64,000 nt of DNA from Paenibacillus sp. BIC5C1 (GTDB taxonomy: Bacteria > Bacillota > Bacilli > Paenibacillales > Paenibacillaceae): the NCBI RefSeq assembly GCF_032399705.1, contig NZ_CP135922.1, positions 2,976,001 to 3,040,000 on the forward strand, written 5' to 3'. Below the pieces are notes generated by a model, which saw only the letters and a program-made list of their open reading frames with translations, did not search any database and was not told the origin of the DNA. Positions 16,838 through 25,525 of the stretch are shown here, in pieces. The translations under genes were made by a program, and so were the position numbers. Each line of letters begins with the position of its first letter. Within the stretch, counting starts at the first letter, position 1.

Positions 16838-19800
16838 ATGGCATCAAGAAGTAAAAGAAGAGCGTTTGCTGGCAAAGGATTGGCGATTGCATTGATCGCT
16901 GCATTATTTACCACCTTGTTTCCGGGCTTTGTCCCATCCAAAGCTCAGGCTGAACCTGCATCCTATCTATTGTCTAGCAATCGACCAGCTTATGCTTCAT
17001 CAACTGAAGGGAATAATACGGCGAATCTCGTCGTTGACGGTTCCAGTGGAACGAGATGGTCGAGTGCCTGGGGCAAAGATCCGCAGTGGCTGTATGTAGA
17101 TCTGGGTGACACTGCTACGATTGACAAAGTACGCATCCAATGGGAGGGAGCATATGCCAAGGCTTATCAAGTTCAGGTTTCAACTGATGAAGTGAACTGG
17201 ACTGACATCTACAATACAGCTACAGGCAATGGCGGGAATGATGAGCTCACCGTTAATGGAAGCGGCCGCTACGTACGCGTATTAGGGACAGAAAGGGCCC
17301 TCGCGAATTATGGTTACTCCATCATTGAGTTGGAAGTGTACGGAACCGGTGGAACCGGTGTACCACCTGTTACATATGGACCGGATGTGGCACAGGGTAA
17401 GCAAGTAACCGTCTCTTCCTATGAACAATCCGATTATCTGCCCCCAGGGGCAACACTTCCCGAGAATGCAGTCGATGGGAATTCCTCTACCCGATGGGGT
17501 TCAAATCATACGGATGATGAATGGATCTATGTGGATTTGGGCAGCAAGCGGAACATTGGACGAGTGGTTCTGAACTGGGAAGGGGCTGCAGGACGTGCCT
17601 TTGATCTGCAAGTCTCCGATGATGCCACTGCCTGGACTACCGTGTACAGGGAGCTGCATGGGAATGGAGGGAAACAGGATATTTCGATGTATGCATCCGG
17701 ACGTTATGTCAAAATGCAAGGCATCGGAAGAGCGACCAATTTTGGTTACTCCCTGTTTGATTTTGAAGTATACGACTATGTAGAAGGAACGCCGAAGCCA
17801 TCCTACCCTATTCCTGAATTGCCAAGTCCCAGCACGGTTCAGGTAGGAAAGGGCAGTTATCTGACGAATGACATCCGTATGCCTCAGCCCAAATATCCTT
17901 CCTATAAAACGGATAACGTTCAGGCACCTATTGCGTCCAATGACTGGTGGCAGTCCCTGCTTATTAAGCCGCTCAGCGATTCTATTATTACACTGCCACT
18001 CAAATCCAAGTTCTACCCCCAAGGGCTCGGCCTTTTGAACCCAGGGGAAGGATGGATTAATGGAGATGGAAGTGCAGTGAATGCAGACGGCAACCCGGAT
18101 CTGTATTTTATGTCCACCAATATTAATGCCAATAATATGGAAACCCGAGTAAGCGGGTACAGCGACTATGCGGTAGATACGATACTGAGTGACGATGCTT
18201 CGGCGAAAATGAAAACGACCTTTGTAAAGGGTTCACCTTATGTGTTTATGGAATTCAACAATCCTAATACAGCCGAAATCTTTTCTTCGCTCATTACTAA
18301 AGTCGTGAATGGTAATGGAGAAACGGTATTGCAATCGGATGGTGATACCTTTACGGGAGATCATATTGGCATTCAGTTGGAGAATCAAAGTGGCGATCCG
18401 GCTGGGGGAAAAGAGGAACGGTACTACGGAATTTTTGCCCCGGAAGGAACAGTATTCAAAAAAGCGGGAGCCAAGATCAAACTCCAGCTTGGAGGCGGCA
18501 AAGGTTATCTATCCGCTGCGACAATGCCGTCTTTAACGGATCTGAATCAATTCCATGAACATGCCTATGCCTTTGTAACGAACACAGAGGTTACTTACAA
18601 CTATAACGAGCAAACGTCTACCGTTACGACCAACTTCAAAGCCGAGACCGAAGTGAAGCGTCCAGGGTTCTCAGCGAACACATTGCAGGCCCTATATCCA
18701 CATCAATGGAAAATTTCGAATTCTCTGCTGACTTCGCTCACATATCCGTCCATTCGTGGAACGTTGAAAGTGCGAGAAGGTAACCAGTTTACGGTGGAGG
18801 ATCATTTCTACGGCATGGTTCCCCAGTTCACGGAACCTACCAATGCAGAATACAACCGAGAAGAGATGGTAGCTTATCTCGAAATGCTCAAAGCGGAGAC
18901 AGACAACAATCTGATGGCTGCTGACGCTTACTGGCAAGGCAAAAAACTTCATCCTCTTGCCATGGGTGTACTTGCAGCGAACGAAATGGGAGAGACCGTC
19001 TACCGTGACCTGTTCCTTTCCCGCATGAAAGAGATTCTGGTCGATTGGTATACGTACACAGCAGGTGAACCTGATTATTTCCTCTATTACAATGATGATT
19101 GGGGAACGATGTACTACAAGACAAGTGAATTTGGTGCTAACTATGGAATTACCGATCATCATTTTACGTATGGGTATTATGTATTTGCATCAGCGGTGCT
19201 GGCTACCTTTGATAAGCAGTTCCGGGCAGATTATGGTGATATGGTGGATCATCTTATTCGGGATTATGGCAATCCGTCCAAGAACGATCCGTTGTATCCG
19301 TCTTTCCGCAGTTTTGATCCTTATCAGGGCCATTCCTGGGCAGGAGGCTATGCAGATAATGATAGTGGCAATAATCAGGAAGCTGCTGGCGAATCCCTCT
19401 TTGGCTGGGTAGGGCAGTATATGTGGAGCCTGTTAACTAAAGATGAGGATTTCCGGGATGCAGCGATTTACGGATTCACAACTGAACTGAAGGCAATTGA
19501 GCAATACTGGTTCAACTATGATGGGGATAATTGGCTAGATGAGTGGAAACACGCTTCTGTAGGGCAAGTCTATGGAAGTTCGTATTTCTTTGGTACCTTC
19601 TTCAGCGGTGAACCGGTTCATATTTATGGTATCCACTGGCTGCCAACCAGTGAATATCTGACCAGTTATGGTTTGGACAAAACGAAGGCTGCTGGTTTGT
19701 ACAACGGATTTGTTGCCGATAACGGTGGACCTGAACGAGAATGGCAGCATATTGTATGGCCTATTCAAGCGCTAAGTGATCCGGCTGCAGTGCTTGCCAA

Positions 19801-20536
19801 GTGGAATGCTACATCTATGCAAAAAAATGAAATTTTTAATACGTACTGGTTCGTAAACAGTATGGCAACACTGGGTGAGCGGACAAAAGACATCTGGGCT
19901 ACCGGATGGAGCAGTGCAACCGTCTACAAGAAAAATGGAACGTATACTGCACAAATCTGGAATCCGACAGATGAGAGTGTAACGGTCACTTTCAAAAATG
20001 CATCTGGGACCACTGGAAAAGCTGTCGTTGGGCCTAAATCTCTGGTAAGAGTCGATCCAACCCAAAATACCGAAGTTTCTGATTCATGGATTCCCTGGAA
20101 CGGAGAAAACGGAGGAAATGAAGGTGGAGAAGATGGAGGGGATACCAACGTTAATTTTGCACTCAACAAAAATGTGACTGTTTCTTCAACTGAAGAGCCT
20201 TTTGTTGGCAATAATGCAGTCGATAGCAATCCCGAGACACGTTGGAGTTCCGGATTTGGTGATACCCCGGAGTGGATTACGATTGATCTCGGAGAGATCA
20301 AGCAAGTAAAACGCATCAAGCTGAATTGGGAAGCAGCCTATGCTACCGCTTATCGTATTGACGTATCCGAAGATGGTACCGTTTGGAAGGAAGTGTATCA
20401 TACGCAAGATGGCAAAGGTGGCATAGAGGAGCTTGCGGTCAACGGAAAAGGAAAATATGTGCGACTCACGGGTGAGAAACGAGCCACCCAATATGGTTAC
20501 TCACTCTATGAAGTGGAAGTGTATGGTAGAGACTAG
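16838..20536 (+). CDS. Secreted GH81 endo-beta-1,3-glucanase with three discoidin-type modules
   Basis: The 1232-residue secreted enzyme has a signal peptide cut after AQA (residues 36-38). Two F5/8 type C (discoidin/CBM32-like) modules lie at about 40-170 and 180-312. A GH81 domain spans about 320-1060. A Gly/Glu/Asn linker leads to a third discoidin module at about 1105-1232. GH81 marks are SNDWWQSLLI, the TDHHFTYGYY block (Asp 773), FDPYQGHSWA and NNQEAAGES (Glu 848 and Glu 852). GH81 enzymes cut beta-1,3-glucans such as laminarin, curdlan and fungal wall glucan from within. The three modules are clearly related (each has TRWSS/TRWGS, a DLG segment and YGYS or FGYS near the end). It follows the sensor kinase by 145 bp and completes a glucan-use locus. 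Confidence 0.93.
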   Translation: MASRSKRRAFAGKGLAIALIAALFTTLFPGFVPSKAQAEPASYLLSSNRPAYASSTEGNNTANLVVDGSSGTRWSSAWGKDPQWLYVDLGDTATIDKVRIQWEGAYAKAYQVQVSTDEVNWTDIYNTATGNGGNDELTVNGSGRYVRVLGTERALANYGYSIIELEVYGTGGTGVPPVTYGPDVAQGKQVTVSSYEQSDYLPPGATLPENAVDGNSSTRWGSNHTDDEWIYVDLGSKRNIGRVVLNWEGAAGRAFDLQVSDDATAWTTVYRELHGNGGKQDISMYASGRYVKMQGIGRATNFGYSLFDFEVYDYVEGTPKPSYPIPELPSPSTVQVGKGSYLTNDIRMPQPKYPSYKTDNVQAPIASNDWWQSLLIKPLSDSIITLPLKSKFYPQGLGLLNPGEGWINGDGSAVNADGNPDLYFMSTNINANNMETRVSGYSDYAVDTILSDDASAKMKTTFVKGSPYVFMEFNNPNTAEIFSSLITKVVNGNGETVLQSDGDTFTGDHIGIQLENQSGDPAGGKEERYYGIFAPEGTVFKKAGAKIKLQLGGGKGYLSAATMPSLTDLNQFHEHAYAFVTNTEVTYNYNEQTSTVTTNFKAETEVKRPGFSANTLQALYPHQWKISNSLLTSLTYPSIRGTLKVREGNQFTVEDHFYGMVPQFTEPTNAEYNREEMVAYLEMLKAETDNNLMAADAYWQGKKLHPLAMGVLAANEMGETVYRDLFLSRMKEILVDWYTYTAGEPDYFLYYNDDWGTMYYKTSEFGANYGITDHHFTYGYYVFASAVLATFDKQFRADYGDMVDHLIRDYGNPSKNDPLYPSFRSFDPYQGHSWAGGYADNDSGNNQEAAGESLFGWVGQYMWSLLTKDEDFRDAAIYGFTTELKAIEQYWFNYDGDNWLDEWKHASVGQVYGSSYFFGTFFSGEPVHIYGIHWLPTSEYLTSYGLDKTKAAGLYNGFVADNGGPEREWQHIVWPIQALSDPAAVLAKWNATSMQKNEIFNTYWFVNSMATLGERTKDIWATGWSSATVYKKNGTYTAQIWNPTDESVTVTFKNASGTTGKAVVGPKSLVRVDPTQNTEVSDSWIPWNGENGGNEGGEDGGDTNVNFALNKNVTVSSTEEPFVGNNAVDSNPETRWSSGFGDTPEWITIDLGEIKQVKRIKLNWEAAYATAYRIDVSEDGTVWKEVYHTQDGKGGIEELAVNGKGKYVRLTGEKRATQYGYSLYEVEVYGRD

Positions 20537-20561
20537 ACGTTCACAATGTTCTAGACAAGGG

Positions 20562-20593
20562 AACAGCAGATCAGAATATTCTGATCTGCTGTT
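20562..20593. terminator. Bidirectional terminator
   Basis: A 32-bp perfect palindrome with arms AACAGCAGATCAGAAT lies between the convergent GH81 and BASS transporter genes. The U-runs on either side are weak, but its position and stability support a shared terminator. Confidence 0.7.
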
Positions 20594-20642
20594 TGTGTTT
20601 GGAGCATATTTAAGATAAAACGGTACAATGGCGGATTCGCAT

Positions 20643-21617
20643 TCAGGCTGCAGACGTCTTATCAGTATTGTGAAGAGTCTGCGAACGACGCCCAAGCAGA
20701 TATCCTGCAAGCGAGGCCAACATCTGCTGGAATACCATGCCTAGTACAACCGGGACGGCAACTGGTGGAGGGAAATAAGATACGGCAAGCACCGCTCCCG
20801 CACTAATATTGCGCATGCCTCCGTTGAACACAAGTGCAACCTGATCGGCTTCATTCCAACCGAGTAATCGGGCAACGAAGTAGCTTAGAGCATAGCCAAA
20901 TGAGGCCAGAAAAATAATGATGGCTGCCAGACCAGCGAGCTGCCAGTTAAAGTCAGCCAAATAGGGGGCAACAACAGAACCATTAATCGCGACAACCGCT
21001 GCCATGAACAATTTGGAGAACGGATTCAGTCTGGGCCCCCAGACCGGAACAATGGCCCCTTTGGTCCATTCATTCAAAAGCATTCCGAGCAAGGAGGGGA
21101 CAACGATCATCCAGAAAAGACTGCTCATCATGGCTGCAATATCCAACGATACACTAGTGCCAATCAGCAAGGATAACACACCGGGTACCACGAAAGGAGC
21201 AAGCATGGTGTCAATCAGGATAATCGACAGTGTCAGCGCGATATTGCCCCGATAGATGCTGACCCAGATAAAACTGCTCACACCTGTTGGAATAACGGCA
21301 GCCAGAACAAGGCCCGTTATCGTGTAGGCATCCGTTGGGAAGACCAGGTGACCCATGCCCAGAGCAATGAGAGGCATCGCCAGATGCAAAATAAACAGAC
21401 AAACAAACAGTGGGAAAGGCTTCTTCAGCACGTTCACAAAATCCCGTATCCCGAGACTGATGCTTCCGGCAAACGTCATGAAAGCAAAAAGCCATGGCGA
21501 CAAAAAAGTATAAGAAGAAAGAAGATTCCCGCAAAGAACGCCAATAATAATGCTGATTGGGGTAATCAGTGGCATGATGCGGTTCAAGCGTACATTTAAG
21601 GCCTGAAGCATATTCAT
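20643..21617 (-). CDS. Bile acid:sodium symporter (BASS) family transporter
   Basis: The 324-residue membrane protein has about ten helices and BASS family marks: GNLLSSY, FMTFAGSISLGIRDFVNVLKKP, TGLVLAAVIPTGVSSFIWVSIYRGN and FNGGMRNISAGAVLAVSYFPP. Members carry organic anions such as pantoate, keto acids or bile salts with sodium; the substrate here is unknown. The ATG is preceded by AAAGGGATGTC on the minus strand. It stands alone, convergent with the GH81 gene and divergent from the lipoprotein gene. Confidence 0.9.
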   Translation of the reverse strand: MNMLQALNVRLNRIMPLITPISIIIGVLCGNLLSSYTFLSPWLFAFMTFAGSISLGIRDFVNVLKKPFPLFVCLFILHLAMPLIALGMGHLVFPTDAYTITGLVLAAVIPTGVSSFIWVSIYRGNIALTLSIILIDTMLAPFVVPGVLSLLIGTSVSLDIAAMMSSLFWMIVVPSLLGMLLNEWTKGAIVPVWGPRLNPFSKLFMAAVVAINGSVVAPYLADFNWQLAGLAAIIIFLASFGYALSYFVARLLGWNEADQVALVFNGGMRNISAGAVLAVSYFPPPVAVPVVLGMVFQQMLASLAGYLLGRRSQTLHNTDKTSAA

Positions 21618-21755
21618 GACATCCCTTTACCGTATGATTCTTTTATTATACATGTTAATAACGCAGAGTGCAGACCCATTTGCAATGTAGTATACGGAGC
21701 AGTTATCATAAATCTGGAAGAAACACTTTAATTTGAATAAGGGGAGAGGGTCATA

Positions 21756-22229
21756 ATTAAACGGAAAAGAAAGCATACATTGATGATGGCAGGCCTCATT
21801 GCATCAAGTATTCTTGTGATATCCGCCTGTTCGGTTGTAGAACAAGCGAATCAAAGTTTTAATTACGTTAGTGGGGCTACTGATTATATAGAACAAGTAT
21901 CGAACGCCGGAGCCGATCTGCAAGAACTCGCATCTGGAGCGGTGAGTAACCCGGAAATAACAACTCAGGTACAGGAGAAAATAGATCAGATTCAGGCGGA
22001 AGCCAGTGAATTCTCTCAGCTGACAGCACCAGTGATAGGAGAAAGCATTCATGAAAATCTGGTCAGTTACAACAATCAATTAACTGAAGTGGTGGGTCAA
22101 TTTGAGAATACGCTTGCAGAGCAGGGCTTTACTGCAGAAAACTGGGAGAAGACAGGAATTCCCGAATTGATTAATAATATTAATGGTTTAAAAGATCCGT
22201 TAAGCGGGCTTGGCAACGAATCCAATTAA
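21756..22229 (+). CDS. Small lipoprotein, DUF6376-like, with a doubtful start codon
   Basis: The lipobox VISAC and the sequence after it (NQSFNYVSGATDYIEQVSNAGADL) match the DUF6376 family of small Bacillota lipoproteins, whose role is unknown. The mature part is mostly helical and acidic. The obvious starts (TTG 21780, ATG 21783) leave no basic N-region and no ribosome binding site. A non-canonical ATT at 21756 sits 5 nt after GGGGAGAGGG (21741-21750) and would add IKRKRKHT, a proper signal-peptide N-region with Cys at 25. I give that longer form, but the start is unsettled. Confidence 0.7.
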   Translation: MKRKRKHTLMMAGLIASSILVISACSVVEQANQSFNYVSGATDYIEQVSNAGADLQELASGAVSNPEITTQVQEKIDQIQAEASEFSQLTAPVIGESIHENLVSYNNQLTEVVGQFENTLAEQGFTAENWEKTGIPELINNINGLKDPLSGLGNESN

Positions 22230-22280
22230 GTTTTAAACAGGCTAGGCTTTGACCAATAGCAAGTTAATTTAATCTCATGT

Positions 22281-22340
22281 AAAAAGGACGATATACCGGA
22301 GTGATTTTGATCACATGCGGATATCGTCCTTTTTATTTTT
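22281..22340. terminator. Bidirectional terminator
   Basis: AAAAAGGACGATAT (22281-22294) pairs with ATATCGTCCTTTTT (22321-22334). There is a second inner hairpin GTGAT/ATCAC and further T. It serves the lipoprotein gene and the convergent marR gene. Confidence 0.85.
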
Positions 22341-22346
22341 CTAATA

Positions 22347-22841
22347 TCAAGATGTTGATTTGCCGCGAATTTTGGAACTTAGATCATCAATCTGTTCATC
22401 CAGTACATTTCCTGCTTTGCTTAGAAACCCTGTAATAAGCTCCAGTTCTTCCTCAGTGTAAGTGGAAGCCAGTTTAACCATAGCTGCGTGAAGGGTGAGG
22501 TATGTGCTGCTGACCTCTTCCTTGTTTTCGTACAAAGGCACAATGATGACTTTACGGCGGTCATTGGGGTCATTTTCCCGGCGAACAAAGCCGTTCTTCT
22601 CAAGCCTGTCAATTAATGTCGTGACACTCCCTGTGGCCAGACCGGTAAGTTTTGACAGCTCACCTGCAGTGATTGGACCTTTCTCGCGCAGGATATCCAC
22701 GGATATGAAATCGTTATTGTACAAGCCCAAAGAGGCAGCCACATGCTGCTGATATAAAACGGTTCGTGTACCCAGGCTTCGCATGCGTAACGTAAAATTC
22801 TCCTGTAATTCGGTAGGTTGTTGTTGATGTTCTCTTGACAA
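22347..22841 (-). CDS. MarR-family transcriptional regulator
   Basis: The 164-residue protein has a MarR winged helix (about residues 40-125): NNDFISVDILREKGPITAGELSKLTGLATGSVTTLIDRLEKNGFVRRENDPNDRRKVII. The wing has the canonical DPNDRRKV. It is divergent from a UvrA-like/MFS/SDR operon. The shared region contains an inverted repeat and direct repeats overlapping the operon's promoter. It is probably a drug-responsive repressor of that operon and of itself. Confidence 0.94.
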   Translation of the reverse strand: MSREHQQQPTELQENFTLRMRSLGTRTVLYQQHVAASLGLYNNDFISVDILREKGPITAGELSKLTGLATGSVTTLIDRLEKNGFVRRENDPNDRRKVIIVPLYENKEEVSSTYLTLHAAMVKLASTYTEEELELITGFLSKAGNVLDEQIDDLSSKIRGKSTS

Positions 22842-22868
22842 AAGATAACCCTCCTCTTAAGATGACAT

Positions 22869-22927
22869 ATATCTTGATTATCGAGATATTAGATTAACAA
22901 GATAATAAATTTTGGAGATACTAGATT
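22869..22927. promoter_or_regulatory. Candidate MarR operators
   Basis: A 21-bp inverted repeat with one mismatch (arms ATATCTTGAT at 22869-22878 and ATCGAGATAT at 22880-22889) lies in the divergent region. A 13-bp direct repeat GAGATATTAGATT / GAGATACTAGATT (22883-22895 and 22915-22927) is spaced 32 bp, three helical turns. The second copy reaches the -35 of the downstream promoter. Confidence 0.6.
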
Positions 22928-22954
22928 GACGTATGAATAATTTCAACTTATTTT
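22926..22954 (+). promoter_or_regulatory. Sigma-A-type promoter of the UvrA-like operon
   Basis: TTGACG (22926-22931), 17-bp spacer, TATTTT (22949-22954), about 40 bp before the start codon. The -35 overlaps one of the repeated boxes, fitting repression by the divergent MarR protein. Confidence 0.65.
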
Positions 22955-22993
22955 AACGAACTCTGTACTTATTTGCAAAGGGGACGATCGATT

Positions 22994-25498
22994 TTGAGAG
23001 ACACAATGATGATTAAAGGTGCACGGGAGAACAACCTGAAGAATATTTCACTTTCGATTCCGAAGTATAAATTGGTTGTTTTAACGGGTCCGTCCGGCTC
23101 CGGCAAATCCACGCTGGCAATGGATACCCTTCAGCGAGAATGCCAGAGACAATACATGGAATCGATGGGGTTAACATCGGATTCGATCAGCAAACCAAAA
23201 GTGGAGTCGATCACAGGTCTTTCTCCTTCCATCAGCGTAGGACAGCACATTACTAACCGGAATCCACGCTCAACGGTAGGAACAGTGACAGACATTTACA
23301 CTTACGTTCGTTTCATTTTTTCCAGACTTGGGGAGCGTACATGTCCATCCTGTAACGGCAACATTTCGCCATCGTGGGAAGCGGCTGGTCATCTAACCGA
23401 GGAAGACGAATACATGGGTCATCAGACTATGCATTGCCCGCATTGCAATGTCGAGCTGGAGAAATTGGGTATGTCACACTTTTCGTTCAACAAACCGGAG
23501 GGTGCTTGTGATGTATGTAGTGGACTGGGGCATGTGGCATCAATCAACGAAGCCGCTGTATTCAATCCTGAGCTTAGTGTGCGGGATGGAGGTGTAGCTT
23601 CCTTAAATGGTGTGCATCGGGATATTCAGATCCGAATTCTGGTTGCAGCTGGAAAGCATTTTGGATTCGGATTCGATCCGGATCGGCCATTGAAGGACCT
23701 TGGTGAAATCGACCGTGACTTGCTGTACTACGGCGTCGATAGCGAAGAATTCAAGCAGCATTACCCTAATATCAAGCCGATCCAGGGAACCAAGTTCGAA
23801 GGTGTAATCCCCGGATTGTGGCGACGCTATAAGGAAAAGGAAGGAGAAGGTGGTGGAACGGAAAAAGACGGACGTTTTTTTCATCAACAGCAGTGTCCTG
23901 AATGTCAGGGGGACCGTTTGAAAAAAGAAATTCTGTTGGTAAACGTAGCTGGCGCATCTATCTCCGAGGTTACCAACTGGTCATTCAGTAAAGTGCTGGA
24001 ATGGACGGCAGGACTTCAAGAAGTGATCTTACCCGAGGCACATCATCTGCTTGATCCAATCCTTCATGATCTGCCCACCAAATTGAAGCGCATTATGGAT
24101 GTTGGACTTGGCTATCTCTCCATGGATCGTCAGACCGTAACTTTATCTGGTGGTGAAGCTCAGCGATTACGACTTGCATCGCTTCTGGGCTCTGGTTTAA
24201 CGGGTGTATTGTATATTCTGGACGAACCGACAACAGGGCTTCATCCGAAAGATACCATTGGCCTGATTCGTGTACTTCAGGAGCTTCGTGATCTGGGCAA
24301 TACGATCCTCGTCATTGAACACGATATTGAGATGATGCGTGCTGCCGATCATGTGATCGACATTGGACCTGGTGCTGGAGTCAATGGTGGGATAGTTGTT
24401 GGTGAAGGGAGTCTGGAGGATTTAATGGCAAGTGAACTTTCGGTTACGGGAGCTTATCTGAGAAATGAATCTTTGGCTAGTCCTTCTTATAACCGAAGAA
24501 CAGGTACGGGGCAGCATCTTGCCATCCGGGGAGCGCATTTGCGCAACATCGATATTCCGGTTGTATCTTTTCCATTAGGAACACTGATCTCCGTAACGGG
24601 TGTTTCGGGGTCCGGCAAATCTACGCTTGTATTTGATATCCTTGCACAGGGTATGGAGTCAGGTCAGAAACCAACAGGTTGTGAAGAGATAACAGGTTTG
24701 GAGAACGTCGGTGATATCGTTATTTTTGACCAAACGCCGATGGGCAGAATGCAACGGTCGAATGTTGCCACCTACACCGATGTATTTACGCATCTGCGTC
24801 AGCTATTCGCTGGTTTGCCAGATGCCACAGCACGAAAGCTAACTGCGAAGCACTTCTCGTTCAATACACCCGGAGGGCGTTGTGAAACCTGTCAAGGTCT
24901 TGGGGTATTGTCTGTAGACATGAACTTCCTGCCTGATCTGGAGGTAACTTGTCATGACTGCAAGGGCAGACGGTTCGTGGATGAAGTGTTACAGGTTCAA
25001 TACGAAGGCTTCTCGATATCCGATGTCCTAAATATGTCGGTTGCCGAAAGTCTGCCTGTCTTGAAAAGTCAGACCAAAATCGCCGATCTTGTCGAGATGT
25101 TGTGTGAAGTTGGACTTGGTTACCTCCAGTGGGGTCAATCAGTTAAAACATTGTCAGGCGGTGAGGGACAGCGGATCAGGCTGGCAAAAGAGCTGAGTAA
25201 AAAGACCAAAAAACACACGCTCTATCTGTTGGATGAGCCAACAACCGGCCTTCATCCGTCAGACATCAAGCAACTCCATATTTTGCTGGATAAGCTGGTT
25301 GAGTCGGGGAATACCGTTGTCGTTGTAGAGCACAGTCTGGAATTGATTCGGGAATCCGATTGGGTTATTGACATTGGCCCAGAAGGTGGCGCAGCGGGTG
25401 GCGAACTGGTAGCCGAAGGTACGCCGGAGCAGGTGGCGGAAGTCAGAGTCTCCCATACAGGACAATTTTTGAAGCGTATATTAGCCGAAGGGCTTTAA
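22994..25498 (+). CDS. UvrA2-like ABC ATPase
   Basis: The protein (about 834 residues) has two ABC ATPase halves built as in UvrA. The first Walker A is GPSGSGKST and the second GVSGSGKST; signatures are LSGGEAQR and LSGGEGQR, with Walker B VLYILDEPTTGLHP and LYLLDEPTTGLHP. Two Cys pairs mark each zinc module (CPSC...CPHC and CETCQG...CHDCKG). It is shorter than housekeeping UvrA (about 950 residues), which suggests loss or shrinkage of an inserted domain, as in class II UvrA proteins such as the drug-resistance protein DrrC. TTG 22994 is chosen for AAAGGGGA 8 nt upstream; ATG 23006 is possible. With MarR upstream and an efflux pump downstream, a role in removing DNA-bound drugs is likely (inference). 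Confidence 0.9.
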   Translation: MRDTMMIKGARENNLKNISLSIPKYKLVVLTGPSGSGKSTLAMDTLQRECQRQYMESMGLTSDSISKPKVESITGLSPSISVGQHITNRNPRSTVGTVTDIYTYVRFIFSRLGERTCPSCNGNISPSWEAAGHLTEEDEYMGHQTMHCPHCNVELEKLGMSHFSFNKPEGACDVCSGLGHVASINEAAVFNPELSVRDGGVASLNGVHRDIQIRILVAAGKHFGFGFDPDRPLKDLGEIDRDLLYYGVDSEEFKQHYPNIKPIQGTKFEGVIPGLWRRYKEKEGEGGGTEKDGRFFHQQQCPECQGDRLKKEILLVNVAGASISEVTNWSFSKVLEWTAGLQEVILPEAHHLLDPILHDLPTKLKRIMDVGLGYLSMDRQTVTLSGGEAQRLRLASLLGSGLTGVLYILDEPTTGLHPKDTIGLIRVLQELRDLGNTILVIEHDIEMMRAADHVIDIGPGAGVNGGIVVGEGSLEDLMASELSVTGAYLRNESLASPSYNRRTGTGQHLAIRGAHLRNIDIPVVSFPLGTLISVTGVSGSGKSTLVFDILAQGMESGQKPTGCEEITGLENVGDIVIFDQTPMGRMQRSNVATYTDVFTHLRQLFAGLPDATARKLTAKHFSFNTPGGRCETCQGLGVLSVDMNFLPDLEVTCHDCKGRRFVDEVLQVQYEGFSISDVLNMSVAESLPVLKSQTKIADLVEMLCEVGLGYLQWGQSVKTLSGGEGQRIRLAKELSKKTKKHTLYLLDEPTTGLHPSDIKQLHILLDKLVESGNTVVVVEHSLELIRESDWVIDIGPEGGAAGGELVAEGTPEQVAEVRVSHTGQFLKRILAEGL

Positions 25499-25525
25499 TC
25501 AGAATGGATAAGGGGAAAAATAATC

